This document shows positions 33,329-45,200 of a stretch of 64,000 nt of DNA, piece after piece. How positions within the stretch are numbered: the first letter of the stretch is position 1; each line of letters opens with the position of its first letter. The notes under the pieces were generated by a model. It ran no database searches. It was not told the DNA's origin and saw only the letters and a list, made by a program, of their open reading frames with translations. Both the position numbers and the translations under genes were made by a program. Source of the DNA: Tetrapyrgos nigripes (lineage: Eukaryota; Basidiomycota; Agaricomycetes; Agaricales; Campanellaceae); assembly GCA_013368315.1 (NCBI GenBank), contig JAACJM010000040.1, forward strand, positions 124,001 through 188,000, given 5' to 3'.

Positions 33329-34451
33329 CTACACTTTAAACCTTCCCTCCTTCTTCCACTGCACAATTTCCATATCTTTCTGTATCCTCTCCGCAACTCT
33401 CCTAGCTTCCAAGAGCCCAATCGTCTTCTTTGGTCTAACATCCTCAAACCATCTATCCGGGAGTCTTTCCTGCCCAAACCATGCAGCGAGTCGGTCGAGA
33501 AGTATCGTTGCATCGTTCAAGTCTACCTCATTACTGACGTTGATATTGGGGCGTGGATACGAGGATAACTTTTCCTCCCCAATTTCCAGTTTTTCTTCTT
33601 CCCTCTCGTAAAATACCAGCCACGTCAACGCACTTTCACCAAGAGCAATTTGCTCATGCAACGTGCTTAGAGGCTTGGTGAGTTGTGATTCTCGTGAGAC
33701 TCGGATGGTTGCCAAGTCGAATAGAGAAAGGCCACCGGAGAGTGTGCCTCTGGGTGAGAGTGTTGGTGATGGTGGTGGTATGTCATGGGTAGGTATGACT
33801 GTAGCTGTAGGTGCTGCAGACGGAGACGATGACGATGACGGACTCTTTTCCCCTCTAGCCTTTGCAAAACTCAAAAACTCGAACAACAATCCTGGATCGG
33901 CAGCATGCGAGGGATGGTTTGGATGTACCAGTGAGGCCTGGTGAGCGATCTTATATGGGCCGAATTCCGCTAAATCTGCGAGGTCCAAAGTGTATGACCA
34001 TGTCCACGGGAGATAATACGTCTTTGAGGGTAAATGGAGACGACCGTAGATGATGAACGCAGGAAGGGCTAGGAGTAGCGTGAGTGGGAGTGAGAGGTTG
34101 TAGATTTGTGTCACAGCGCTGAGGAGATTGATAAAAGTGATATTGGTGCCGGATCTGGGACTGGAAGACGGCTATGTTAGTTTGTTGGTACTTGAGTGAG
34201 ATAGACTGGAAAATCCTCACATATACCCGTGATTGGCCAGAGTGTTTAGTCCAGGGCAGGGAGCTCTGTGTGCTCCTGCTTCAGGTGGAGAGTACTGATG
34301 AGTGTGACTCTGCATATCCAAGGTAGAGTGCCTTGGAAGTAGATTTTCCGTTGAGGACGATGAGGGTAGAGGCAAGTACATCGTAGAGTGATATCGATGA
34401 TGAGTGTTGACTGGAAACAGGGATTAAGAGTATAAGGAGGATATGGGCCAT
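33329..34451 (-). CDS. Heme-thiolate peroxidase (chloroperoxidase/UPO family)
   Basis: Three exons (34451-34380, 34309-34221, 34160-33329) join in frame to 330 residues. The signal peptide MAHILLILLIPVSSQ is followed by A-P-C-P-G-L-N-T-L-A-N-H-G-Y-I, the PCP heme-ligand motif (Cys near residue 42), then P-R-S-G-T-N-I, typical of Peroxidase_2 enzymes (chloroperoxidases and unspecific peroxygenases). Later family blocks: GPYKIAHQASLVH, LSLFDLATIRVSRESQ and ALGESALTWLVF. The usual acid-base motif E-H-D-x-S reads A-H-Q-A-S here, so the acid residues around the conserved His are lost. The family normally uses hydrogen peroxide for oxygenation or halogenation; this copy may be altered in activity. 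A hydrophobic stretch (LPLTLLLALPAFIIYG) and a Ser/Pro insert are also present. Confidence 0.85.
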
Positions 34452-34879
34452 CTTTATATGCCCAAAGAGCGAACATGGCAGTGTAAAAGGTTTTACTTTT
34501 AGACCCTTTCTATGGATCCACAATTTGTCCCAGTCAGGAGTTGAGAATTCTGGAGACAGTCGCATGGTCTATTATTCTGGTAAGAATTTCACCACTTAAC
34601 ACAGAGTTACAATACGCGTCATACTCACTGTACTGCAAAATGCCACAAAAGCTGGATGTGCGTTTTGGACGAGGACGTCCGGTATACAGAACTGAGAAAG
34701 TGGCTGTGTCTCACTATCGCGATCATGTGATGCCCCTATAATACGTTCTTTTGAAACGCGCAGAAAGGGATGATTTGGGATCGGCGAACCGGAGGTGAAG
34801 TCGAAAGAGTATCAATTGAAGTATAAAAGTACAAGGAGGCAAGATACACTGTTGAAAATACAGCTCAAAAAGCAACTTT
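34452..34879. other. Intergenic spacer
   Basis: Between the peroxidase start and the 3' end of the NmrA-like gene (both on the reverse strand). No gene seen. Confidence 0.5.
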
Positions 34880-35911
34880 TCAAGCCCACCACTCCCTCAA
34901 GTATTCCTCCAGACCAACTGGTTTCACGACATCCTTCAACCCAGCGTAAGTCTCGCTACGCTTCACTTCACCTCGCCCAAAGCCTAAAAGCACCTCGAAG
35001 AACATGTTGTTCACTATGGAGGAGGGATTCGGATCTAGCTTTGATTGAAGTTCTTCTTCTGAGTGATATGTGACATCGAGTTTCTTTCCTGTTAAAAAAG
35101 AATTTCAGTAAATCCTCGCGTTTGAAAAGAGAGGCGCGAATATCTGACCCAAAATGTCTTCGACAAGACGCTTAACATCCTTAACACTCCTTACATCACC
35201 CACCAAATCCAACTGTTCTGGCCATTCATCGAGCTGCGTCGCATGCGCAACAAATTCTCCTATATCCTGAATCCTACTCGTCCACAACATGCCCTCTCCA
35301 TCACCAAGAATCTCTGCAGTGCCTTTCTTCAAATCAAACATAAAGTACATCGGAGGAAAATGTCCCATGGCATCTAATCCATTAGGCTTTGGATTCCCAA
35401 CAGCGAAAATGTTCATTACCATCCCAGTGACGAATTTCGTGTACTCGAAAGGAATGCCTTCTCTTGTGCGAGAGGCTTTAATCTCTCTAAGACGCTGGAG
35501 GATAGGCCGCTTTTTCACGTAAATAGCAACCGAGTCAGCTGTCTCCGAATCCCAAGACAGTTCGCTCGGTGCGAATCGGTGGATAGTAGAGATATTGAGA
35601 GATGCTGTGAGAAGGTTTTGTTGAGCTACGTCAAACACATCTACACCACCGAACAGGGTCGAAATGACAGTATCGATGTTGTGTTCTCGTAGAACGGATT
35701 CGATGGATGAGACATTGTTGTAGTCAACAGCGACGACTGGGGCACTGAATCCAGCGAAAGTAATGTTGGATTGTTCTGGTTTAACGGAGCGAGAGAGTAC
35801 GAGGACGTGTAGAAACGGGAGGCTTGCTTTGAGTGAGAGGAGAGACTCGACGATGTGAAGACCAATTTTGCCGGTACCACCAGCGATAGCTATACGTTGA
35901 GAAGGGGCCAT
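34880..35911 (-). CDS. NmrA-like/isoflavone-reductase-type NAD(P)-binding protein
   Basis: Two exons (35911-35149, 35088-34880) join to 323 residues. N-terminal Rossmann motif IAIAGGTGKIGLHIVESLL (GGxGxxG), then V-A-V-D-Y-N-N at the end of beta-3, a V-I-S-T-L-F-G-G strand and R-F-A-P-S-E-L, the usual NmrA/PCBER block. The C-terminal exon supplies GKKLDVTYHSEEELQSKLDP and ends L-R-E-W-W-A. Family members are NADPH-dependent reductases or redox-sensing regulators; which applies here cannot be read from sequence. No catalytic Lys of plant reductases is obvious. The start is the first ATG, directly before the glycine motif. Confidence 0.85.
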
Positions 35912-36351
35912 GATGAGTTGGCTCTAGTTTGTGTAGGTGGCATTGAGATGAGTGTATTTTTTATATCCAGCTAGCGTTAGCCCGGGTCAGTCGGCCTTCA
36001 GAATCATTAATCATTGGAAAGGCTGACTGTAAATACTTACTCACGAAGAATGAAATGCCCGGATTAGTGATGCATACGGTCCAATCTTTGACTAAGATTC
36101 TGAAAGTCTCTGCAGATGGGAGCAATCTGTCTAGATGACGCTTCTAATCATGAATCCAAAAAATAACTGGGTCAACAATTTTAGAGAGTTCTATCCTCGC
36201 TCAAGCGCTCACCATTGAATAGACGAAAGCTGTGAGGTAAGAAATCGGAAATGACCAATTGATTTGAGGGTGTCAGGGGGACGGGACCCCGTGGAGCGCC
36301 TCAGCCCGTTTGAGACGACAGCAGAAAAGTACAACGGGGCCGGTGAAGCCA
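35912..36351. other. Divergent promoter region
   Basis: Between the NmrA-like gene (reverse) and the OTU gene (forward). No coding evidence. Confidence 0.5.
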
Positions 36352-39300
36352 ATGGGCTCTGCAAAGAAACAAAATAAATCCTTCAGAACAAGAGCAACCA
36401 GGTCAAGTGGTAGAGCCAATGTACGTCTTCTCTTCACTGCTTCTGACGACCTACTCACCCCAACTATTGGCTTCTTCAGTTGCTAACGTCCGACCCCTCC
36501 CAAAACACCGCACTCCTTAACGAGCAGCTCCGCTCTCTCGGTCTTTATGCTGCACCGACTCTAGGGGACGGCAACTGTCTCTTTCGTGCTCTTTCAGACC
36601 AGTTCCATGGCTCGCCGTCACGACACGCTGACGTCCGCCGTGACGTCTGCGACTACATTGAAGCTCATCCGGAGCGCTATGAAGGCTTTGTAGATGTGGA
36701 TGAATTCGGTGACACTGGCGAACGCAAGGGAAAGGGAGGAGGTCTAGCTGCATACGTGGCTGGTATGAGGCAGAACGCAACCTATGGCGGACACATGGAG
36801 CTCTCCGCGTTTGCCCATCTTACCAAGAGAAACATCAAGGTGATTCAGCCTGGGCTTGTCTATGTCATACAGTGGGACCCTTCACCATCACCTTCAACAC
36901 CGAAGAAACCCAAATCCACCTCGTCATCCGCCTCCGACTCGCCATCGCGACGAACGAGGTCCCATGACGCCGACGGCGATGTGTCCATGTCTCCAAGGCA
37001 GTATCGTTCGCAGTACGATATCAATGTTGAGGCTGAAGAAGAGCCGAAGCAGGGCTCTGGACCGACGATATACGTCGCGTATGTCTCTTCCTTCTTGCTT
37101 TCTTCTGCCCCAGAAGAGCTTACCTTTGCCTTTTCCTGCTCGCTCTCTTCTCGTCTTATCTTTCCATATGCTTCATATCTCACAGTTATCATGACTGGGA
37201 ACATTTTTCTTCCATCCGCAGCTTGCGTGGACCTCACACTGGCATACCCAACGTTCAGGAGACTCCTGCACCCGACGCTCCAACTTCCAGCTCTCTGGTC
37301 CCTGACGAGAAACTTTCGCCTGCAAAGGCTCGGAAAAAGGAAAGAGAGCTCAAGGAGAAAGAGCGTCGGGAAGCCAAGCAAGCCAAGGCGAAGGAGAAAG
37401 CAACAGCGAGGGAGACGAAAGCCAAAGGCAAAGAGAAACCACTTTCCTCCGCTTCTGCCAAAGGGAAAGTAACGGTCAAGTCAGAGGATAACTCATCGAC
37501 TGGACTCAAGCTCAAGATTCCTGCTCGACCTTCTAGCGGCACCATCCATGCGCCAATACCTAAGGTATCCTCTTCATCGACCATCTCTCCCTTATCCAGC
37601 CTGTCTCCGTCACCTGTACCCTCTCAGCATGCAGCCTCGTCGAGTACACTGGATGTAAGCAAGATACCTCTTCCTGCCTCTCAGCCAGTCACCCAGCCTC
37701 CTTCATTGAATGCATCTCCGCCTGTATCATTGAGTCCTTCGCCTGCACCAGCCCAAATTCGCTTACAGCCCAAATCTGAAGCATCAGCACCCGGTTCTGC
37801 ATCCTCTTCCCAGACCAACTTACATGCCAGTGCAAGTACGACTAGTCTAAACACTGTCCAGTCAAACCCATACGCAGCGTATCAGTATTATCATTACCCT
37901 GCCTACCCATACACCATGTCCGTTCCTATGAACCCAACTTCGACTTCATCTTCGAAGAACGGCTTGCCGAACTATGCTGCTTCAGGTTATCCTCATCAAG
38001 CATACTCTGGTGGATATGGCGCTTACCCGGGCTATCCTTATACGTATCCTTATGCTACAGTCGCACCACCTGCGTCAGGCTCAGGGACTCATATCAGTTC
38101 TGTCCATGCCTCCCACAACCAGCCCACTACTGGTATATATCCTTACGGGTACACTTCGAACTCAGCTCCCCCTCCAGCAGCATCGACACCAACAACTATT
38201 TCCATCCCCATATCCACATCTACGTCCGCGTCTCCATCTCCAAACACTGCCAGCGTCTCTGCGAAATCGAAACCGGGACCCGTTACCAACGCCATATCCA
38301 CGACGTTGTCGACGCCGGGAGGAACATCAGGTCCTGTCTCAGCATCTGCGTCGCCGTCTCCATCTTCAAGCTCGTCACCTCCATCGAGGTTTGAGTCGTA
38401 TTATCACACAGTTGCCACCTCTTCCCCTAACCCTTCTTCCGTCATCACACCTCTCTCCTCTTCTTCCACCGTCATACCCTCTACTCACTCTACCTCTGTC
38501 ACCTCTATAGCGGCACCACCCTCCAACCCGAACTCCAGCGTGCACCCAATCTTCCCAAATCCTTACAGCCACATAGCCGCCATCGACCCCCTATCCAACC
38601 TCTCCCACCTCACACACCTTGTCCCTCCACCCCGTATTCAACGCTCTCCTAAACGTTCGTTTGAAGAGAGCATGAGTGAGGAAGGCAGTTTGGATTCTGT
38701 TGATTCCAATACCTCGAATTCGTACGGTGCCTCGACAGGGTCTAATGGAGAGAGTAAACGAAGTCGAGTGGATCGGAGCGTCGATAGCAACAATGATGTG
38801 GATGATGATAAGACTCGGGGACATGGGGACAGTGATGAAGCGATGGCGATGAGTATTAGTACGCCTGAGCCTAAAAGGTGTGAGAGGTCGTCCTCTGGTG
38901 GGAGTGGGAGAAGGACAAGGATGAGAGATTCGGTTATGCCTTCTCCTTCGCCTGTCCCAGAGGGTAGTATTGGCGGTGGCGGTTATGATAGTGTGGGTCA
39001 GGACCAGGATATGGACGACGTTTTACCTGTTATTAGCGGGCATGGGAATGCGCATGGTGACCATGAAGGGAAACAGGGTCAAGGACAAGAACAAGCTGAA
39101 GTCGAAGCAGAACCAGAACGTGATGCTAGCCAGAGCAGCCAAGATTCCTCACCACCTCATACAACTCCTGGTCTTTCACCTGATTCAGGATCGTCTTCGT
39201 CGGCGAATACGACATCATCTGATGTAGATGATGAACTTCCGCAGATTTCTGAAGATGCTGAAGCTGAAGAGGATGGAGATGGAGATAGGGAATTTGATCC

Positions 39301-39703
39301 TGACCACGACCAGGAGCAGGAAGAGGAAGAGGATGAAGAACAAGAAGAAGAAGAGGATGATGACCTCGAGCCTAATCTCAATCATACTCTCTCTGTGCCG
39401 AATAACAACCCCAACAATCAAACCCAGTCAAAGGCTGCTTCGAGTAGGAACAAGAACGCTACTTTTCCTGCTGGCGAACGTCCACTGACTCGACGTGAGC
39501 GCAAGAAACTTGGGCTTCCTAAAGCTCGGCCTGCTGCCTCGGGAAAGATTGTCATTCCTGGTGGAAGGTATCCGACGAGGCATTCTCAGCGAACGGGTGT
39601 CGCTGCGAGGGCGGGGGCAATGACAGAGGGAGATACAGGCGAGTGGAAGACTAGTGGGACGGGGAGAGTTGACGTGAGGGGGTTCAGGGAATTGAAGATA
39701 TAA
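36352..39703 (+). CDS. OTU-family deubiquitinase with long disordered tail
   Basis: Exons 36352-36420, 36480-37078 and 37186-39703 join to 1061 residues. A short basic first exon (MGSAKKQNKSFRTRATRSSG) leads into LRSLGLYAAPTLGDGNCLFR, the OTU catalytic box with Asp near 53 and Cys near 56. The catalytic His box Y-H-D-W-E-H-F-S-S-I-R is completed across intron 2. The domain resembles OTUD3-type cysteine deubiquitinases. After it comes a Lys/Glu helical region, about 450 residues of Ser/Pro/Thr/Tyr low-complexity sequence, a strongly acidic run at 39228-39370 and a basic end (RPLTRRERKKLGLPKARPAA). A start at 36480 would begin at a TTG codon, so the upstream exon is preferred. The tail is far longer than in animal OTUD3. 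Confidence 0.88.
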
Positions 39704-40175
39704 GGAATGATATTTTTTCAATCACGTCCGCGTAATGACCTTCAGTTTTTGTTCCTTTTTATATCTCACATACATACATACATCATTGCTTTATATCTGC
39801 ACGTTTGCATGCATATTCGCATCCTTTCATCATCGTTTTTCTCCTGCATTTCTGCATCCATATCTCATATCAGTCATGGACTTGACATGATTTAGTATTT
39901 TAATTCTGGCATTACATACACCGTCAACCTCGTATTTACTAGTCACGATTATATTTAATGAAATGACATGTACAATAGAACACGAAGAAGTATAATTGTT
40001 TTCCACGCCGCTCTCCTCAAGTTATGGAATGGAAGATGCCAGGGGCGCGTCGGTGGCGCTACAAACGCGCCTCCATGTGAGGTTCATGTGATCGTATTTT
40101 CCCAATTCGGATGAGGCACAGTGACAGCTGCCAACGAACGACGAGCGTATTCTCCTCTTCAGTCAACAGCCTCAA
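39704..40175. other. Intergenic spacer
   Basis: 3' flank of the OTU gene, with a short CATA repeat near 39767-39782, and the promoter of the next gene. No gene seen. Confidence 0.5.
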
Positions 40176-41648
40176 ATGGGTTCTCTTCTTGACCCTCAGC
40201 TTCCTTATGAGCTGAAATACTCAATTCTCACCTCTGTCATCGCAGAAGCTATCCATTCCGTCTGTCTTTCAGCTGAGGACCAAAAGTGGGAAATAGGTGT
40301 CTTACAGACACTCTCTGTGGTCAACAAGTCCTTTAGATCAATATGCATATCTCTCTGCGGAAGGGGTCTAGGAGGATATAACACCACGACTGGGAGGTAA
40401 GTGTCTGTCTGTCTCGGTATGTACATCACCTAACAGAAGACTGCAGGTGTATCGCGAGCGTTAGCAGAAGATTATCCAAGCTGCGCAGAATGGCTCTCAA
40501 CCCTCCTGATGACGAAGAAGTCGAGCAATTGCATTACGACTGGCATAACCTGAATCCATCCAATGACTCGCACAACGTCATTGATTGCTATATCCTCCTG
40601 ATTTCCTTCCGCAGATTTCGCAAGGCCACTGCGAAGTCGACAACCATTGAGGAGTTTAACAAGATGCAGCAGCTGGTGATAACGAGCTCGAAACTGCTCA
40701 GTGTAGCTTGTCATCACGCTATGAGATATTTAGGCGATGTTGGTGGAGGGTTGTTCGCGTTGTTGAGTGAGGTTGCGGATCAGGAACTGATATTGCTTGA
40801 TTCGTGTAGGGCTTGCAAATTATTTCGTATGTTTTTTTCCAGACGCTAATCTTTTGTCACAGCTATCAGGATCGTCAATCTTTTTCACATCGTAGAGAAT
40901 GCGCTCAAATTCTTGGACGTTATATGGAAAGCACAAAATCGTTACGGAGAGGAATTGGTGTCAACTATGGGAATTATTGATGATGGTGAGGAGCAAGCGT
41001 GTATGGTGAGTTTGACCCCAGCTGTATGTACTACGACGACCGACATGTTCAAATGTTCAGGACAACGTCAAAACCCGTTTATTTACAATACACAAATCAG
41101 CAGTCCGCTATGCAGAAGAATTAGCGCTATGCAAGTGGAGCTATGTGGGGCAAGACGAGGTTCTCCTTCATCAGGTTGGTTTTTCTTCGGTGTTGACTCG
41201 GTTCGGTACTCACCGCATATCGTTATTCTTCTCAGCTTCCCCGCACACTAAACATACTCAAAAGACTGGTCGAATCACCTACATGCGCCAAAATAGACGA
41301 AGCCAACATGAAAAGACTCGCTAAACTTGGCAAAGGCACAGGTCGGGATGTAGGCATCGAAGCCAAGCCTTCGGTGTTTGACCTCTCAGAGAGCGATGAA
41401 GAGGAAACTAATGCAGACGACAACGTCACGGAGCTTGTAAGGAGTTTTTGTGTGCTGTGGACAGAGTCAATGGATGATCCCAAGACTACCACAGCCGAGT
41501 CGACCTCGGAAAAATTTCGGGTGACTCACAGAGCATTGAAGGCTTTTGGAAATAACAGTAAGTACCGACATTGGTAATACTTTACCAGTCCGCAATGTTT
41601 CCTGACCGGTTTTTGATAGGTGGTGGTGGTGGTGGGACAAGTTCTTGA
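40176..41648 (+). CDS. F-box-like protein, unknown function
   Basis: Multi-exon gene of about 390 residues. The N-terminus reads DPQLPYELKYSILTSVIAEA ... L-Q-T-L-S-V-V-N-K-S-F-R-S-I-C, a degenerate F-box-like start common in Agaricomycete gene families. The remainder is helical with no repeat motif I recognise, including CHHAMRYLGDVGGGLFALLS and an acidic segment (FDLSESDEEETNADD). The last intron (GTAAGT...GATAG, about 41562-41620) leads into a poly-Gly end encoded by a GGT run, stop 41646-41648. It converges on the disrupted gene at 41865-48078; the retrotransposon left it intact. Confidence 0.7.
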
Positions 41649-41864
41649 TGCTTTCGAAGTATGAAGCGCATAGAGCGATATGATACACGATGTCTGTCTC
41701 AAGTGCCAAATGCCAGATGACTTAGACGATGAAAGCGGCTGTGGAACCTGTTCTTGGTTTCCTAACACGCTGCTCTGCGTTTGAAACCTTCGAGTGCCGT
41801 TATTCCGTTTTTTTCTGCGGTTTTCAACAAAGGACTCCAGAATCTATTGACCATTTCCTACAAT

Positions 41865-41999
41865 CTACAGTCTACTAGTTTTCGCTTTCTTCCTAGCAAC
41901 TCTCGTCGCCTTCGCTACGAATCTATGAAACTTGATCTTAACCTCACTGGTCGCGTTCTTCAGTTGAGGTTTAAAGTGAAGAGCGCACGCCTTTTCATC
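41865..41999 (-). pseudogene. Separated C-terminal coding end of the gene at 47039-48078
   Basis: On the reverse strand this stretch is open from the target-site duplication (41995-41999) for 44 codons to a TAG at 41865-41867. It is rich in Lys/Arg (V-A-K-A-T-R-V-A-R-K-K-A-K), like the interrupted gene. The frame continues exactly from the other side of the retrotransposon when one copy of the 5-bp duplication is counted. It is therefore the displaced 3' end of that gene. Confidence 0.8.
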
Positions 42000-42235
42000 T
42001 ATTAGACTTAGGTTATCTTAGCGAATAGTCTTAGTGAGAGTCACAAAGTGGGGGGTAAGAGCGTGCGAACGTATCTCGCTTGACTCTCAAGTATATATCA
42101 TTAATCAGAGTAGTATAATAATATAAATAGTCTAAGTATATCCGTATGATCATTTGACTGTATGTCCGCAGTACCTGATTGATTGCCGTATGCATAGTAG
42201 CTTAGTAATATGATCATTATCATTTAATTCCAACA
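42000..42235 (-). repeat. 3' LTR of the copia element
   Basis: 236 bp, identical by eye to 46803-47038. Preceded on the forward strand by TCATC. Confidence 0.95.
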
Positions 42236-42242
42236 CTCCCCT

Positions 42243-45200
42243 TCAAGCGGATATCCCTAGTAATCGGGAGAAACGCTTGATCTTATCAGCGGAGAGAGCT
42301 TTCGTAAGTATATCCGCAAGTTGATCATTAGTTGATACATGTTTAACTCGTATGTATCGTTGATGTATCCGATCAGTAAGGAAGTTTTTACGGATATTGA
42401 AATGCTTAGTTCTCTGAGTATGTTGTTCTTCAGGAGCACGTATAATTGCCAAAGTAGATGCACTATCTGAGTTGATAAGTACTGGCTCCTGTTCGGCATT
42501 TAGAATTTCTTCTATAAAACCTTTCAAATAAATAGCTTCTTGTGAGGCATGTGCGAGTGCGCAAAGTTCAGCCTCAGTAACTGATAAAGTTACCAGTGTG
42601 CCTCGCTTACTTGACCAAGAAATAAGCGATTCAGCAAATTTGAATGCATAGCCCATGATTGGTTTATTGCCATACGTGGACATACCATCAGAGTCGGCAA
42701 ATCCATAAGTAGAAGTAATAGTAGGGCTCCCTAGGTTGAGCCAGTAATCGCAAGTTCCTTTTAGATAAAGATAGCATTGTTTAGCTGCAGCGTAATGCTC
42801 TTCACCTGGATCATTAAGGTATCTTGCTAGTTGACCAGTACAATATGCAATGTCTGGCCTAGTACAGTCAGCGACATATCGTAAACCACCGACTAGTGAC
42901 ATATAGTGTTTAATGGCAGCGGCGTCCCGTTGCGGTTCACTCCCAGGTCTAGGGCTAAGATTTTGCCCGGGTAGCATAGGTGTACGGCGTGAATGTAATT
43001 GGTCAAAATTGTATCGTTTGAGAATATTCTCAATGTAATGTTTCTGACGGAGTTTAATAGTATGATTATTCCTATCTCGTTGAATTTCCATACCGAGAAT
43101 CCAGTGGATTTCTCCACCGTCAGTGACTTGGACGTGTCCACTAAGTGCAGTAACGAAAGCTTGTGCAGTAGCTTTGTTGATAGTACATAAAGTAATGTCA
43201 TCGACGTGACAAGATAGTATTAAAATGAGTTTATTCTCATGATATCGGTAGAATACCGCATTATCGTAAGTAGACTTCTTAAGTCCTAGTAACTTTATGA
43301 GAATATTGCATAATTTTTCATACCATCGACGACCAGCTTGTTTCAACCCATATAGAGTCTTTCTGAGTTTAAGTACGTAGCCTTCAGGTAAGTTAGGTAG
43401 TAAATTACCCGGAGGTGGACGAAGGTATAATGTTTCCTCGTCAGTAACGTTTCCGTAAAGATAGGCAGATTTAATATCAATCTGAGTAGTTTCATAGTCT
43501 AATGAAGCTGCAAGAGCAAGTATAAAACGTGTACTGCTCATGCGTGCTACAGGGGCAAAGATATCATTTGCATAGTAATCAATGCCTTCTTGTTGACTAA
43601 AGCCTTGTGCTACTAGTCTAGATTTCAATTTGGTCTGTTTGCCAAGTTCGTACTTAGTTTTGTAGACAAATCTGGAACCAATGATATTCGCATCAGCAGG
43701 AGGTTTGATGTATTCCCAGGTTCCTAGACTTTCTAGAGATTCTATTTCAGCTTTCATGGAATCAAACCATGCATTACGTTGTGGATGATTGAGTACATCC
43801 TTGAATGAAATTGGATCGCCAACGTTATCAGCGTAGTAAACATTGAATTCTGTTAAGAAGAAAGCAATGTTTTGTTCAACTTCATCGTAGAGTAAACCTC
43901 TGGCTTCTTGGATCCTTTTTGATCGTCTTGGGCCATCAGGTTGTTTAGTTTCGTCTTCGTCAACATCCATTGGTTCAGGTTCGTGTTCCTGAGAAGTTGG
44001 AGTTTCAGTTGTATTTTCTTCTGTAGTTTCTAATGGTTCTTGATTTTTGTTTTGTAACTCCCCTTCAACTTGCGATTTGGACATTAAGAATTGCAAGTTG
44101 CGTTCTACATTCACTTTAGTACCAAAGTAGACATAATGGCCTTTTGAATGATCGTCAAAGCCTAACCAAACTCCACGTTTTCCTTTAGGAGTTAGTTTAC
44201 TAGTTCTTGCTTCGTCATATACAATGCAAGGTGTACCAAAGCTATGTAGATTGTCTAAGTTTGCGTTAACACCGTAACGTTTAAAATAGGGAGTTTGCAT
44301 TTTTAATGCAGTTTTTGGAGATCTATTAAGTATGTACATAGTATAAAGTCCTGCATGCCACCATAAACGATTAGGTAGTTTTCCAGTATGCAGATTAACA
44401 CGAATACCATTCATGATATGTTGATGTATGTTTTCAGCAACTCCGTTTTGCTGAGGCGTGTCATGAACTGTATAACGTGCAATTGTACCTTGTGCTTTCA
44501 GGTAGTTTTTGAATGCACCCGAAGTAAATATGGTATCGTTGTCTGATTGTAGAATTTTAACTTTGATACCATATTGCGTAAATAGTTCAGTAGTAAATGT
44601 AACCCATTGGGTATAAGCTTCGTCTTTTGTTTTAAGTGGAGATAATATTAACCAACGCGTACAGTCGTCGACGATGGTTAACCAGTATTTGTAGCCTTCA
44701 ATAGAGGCAGTTCGTAATGGACCAAATATATCAATATGAAAATGGTCTCCGAAGTTTTCTGCTAATTCTGAAGTACGTTGTTTCGGAACAGAAAGTCTGT
44801 GTATATTATTGATGATGCAGTCTTCACATTGAGTTTCTGTCCAATCATCAATAATGGTTGTAATAATAGATTTATCTGTTTTTAGTAATGTTTTTAGATT
44901 TGTATAACTCATATGACCAATTTGTTTGTGAAGTTCGTATAAACTTAAAGTAGCAACGTTATCACTCAATTTTTTAGTTGTGATGGAGTAAAGTTTGGCG
45001 CTCTCGTGTATAACGCCAATGAAATTGTCCTTGTCATTACGTATTGTACATAAATGATCATGAAAAGTAAAAGTATAGTCCGCTTTTTGTGAAATACTGA
45101 TTAAAGTAAACGGAAGTTTTGAGTTATAGTATACATTTTTAAGAGTGATCGATGAAGACTCACTATTGTCCTTCCTAATTTCTACCCGCATATCGCCTGC

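Noticed and set aside
34246..34565. Separate small reverse-strand genes upstream of the peroxidase
   Set aside because: The signal peptide and the PCP motif are joined in frame by two ordinary introns, so these frames are unspliced readings of the peroxidase 5' exons.
36480..37472. Start of the OTU protein at 36480
   Set aside because: The codon there is TTG and it directly follows an intron acceptor; an upstream exon with ATG at 36352 and a phase-0 donor gives a better N-terminus.
39157..39421. Ser- and Ile/Leu-rich reverse-strand frames at 39.2-39.4 kb
   Set aside because: They are antisense to the acidic low-complexity tail of the OTU gene and consist of its complement (poly-Ser from poly-Glu/Asp codons).
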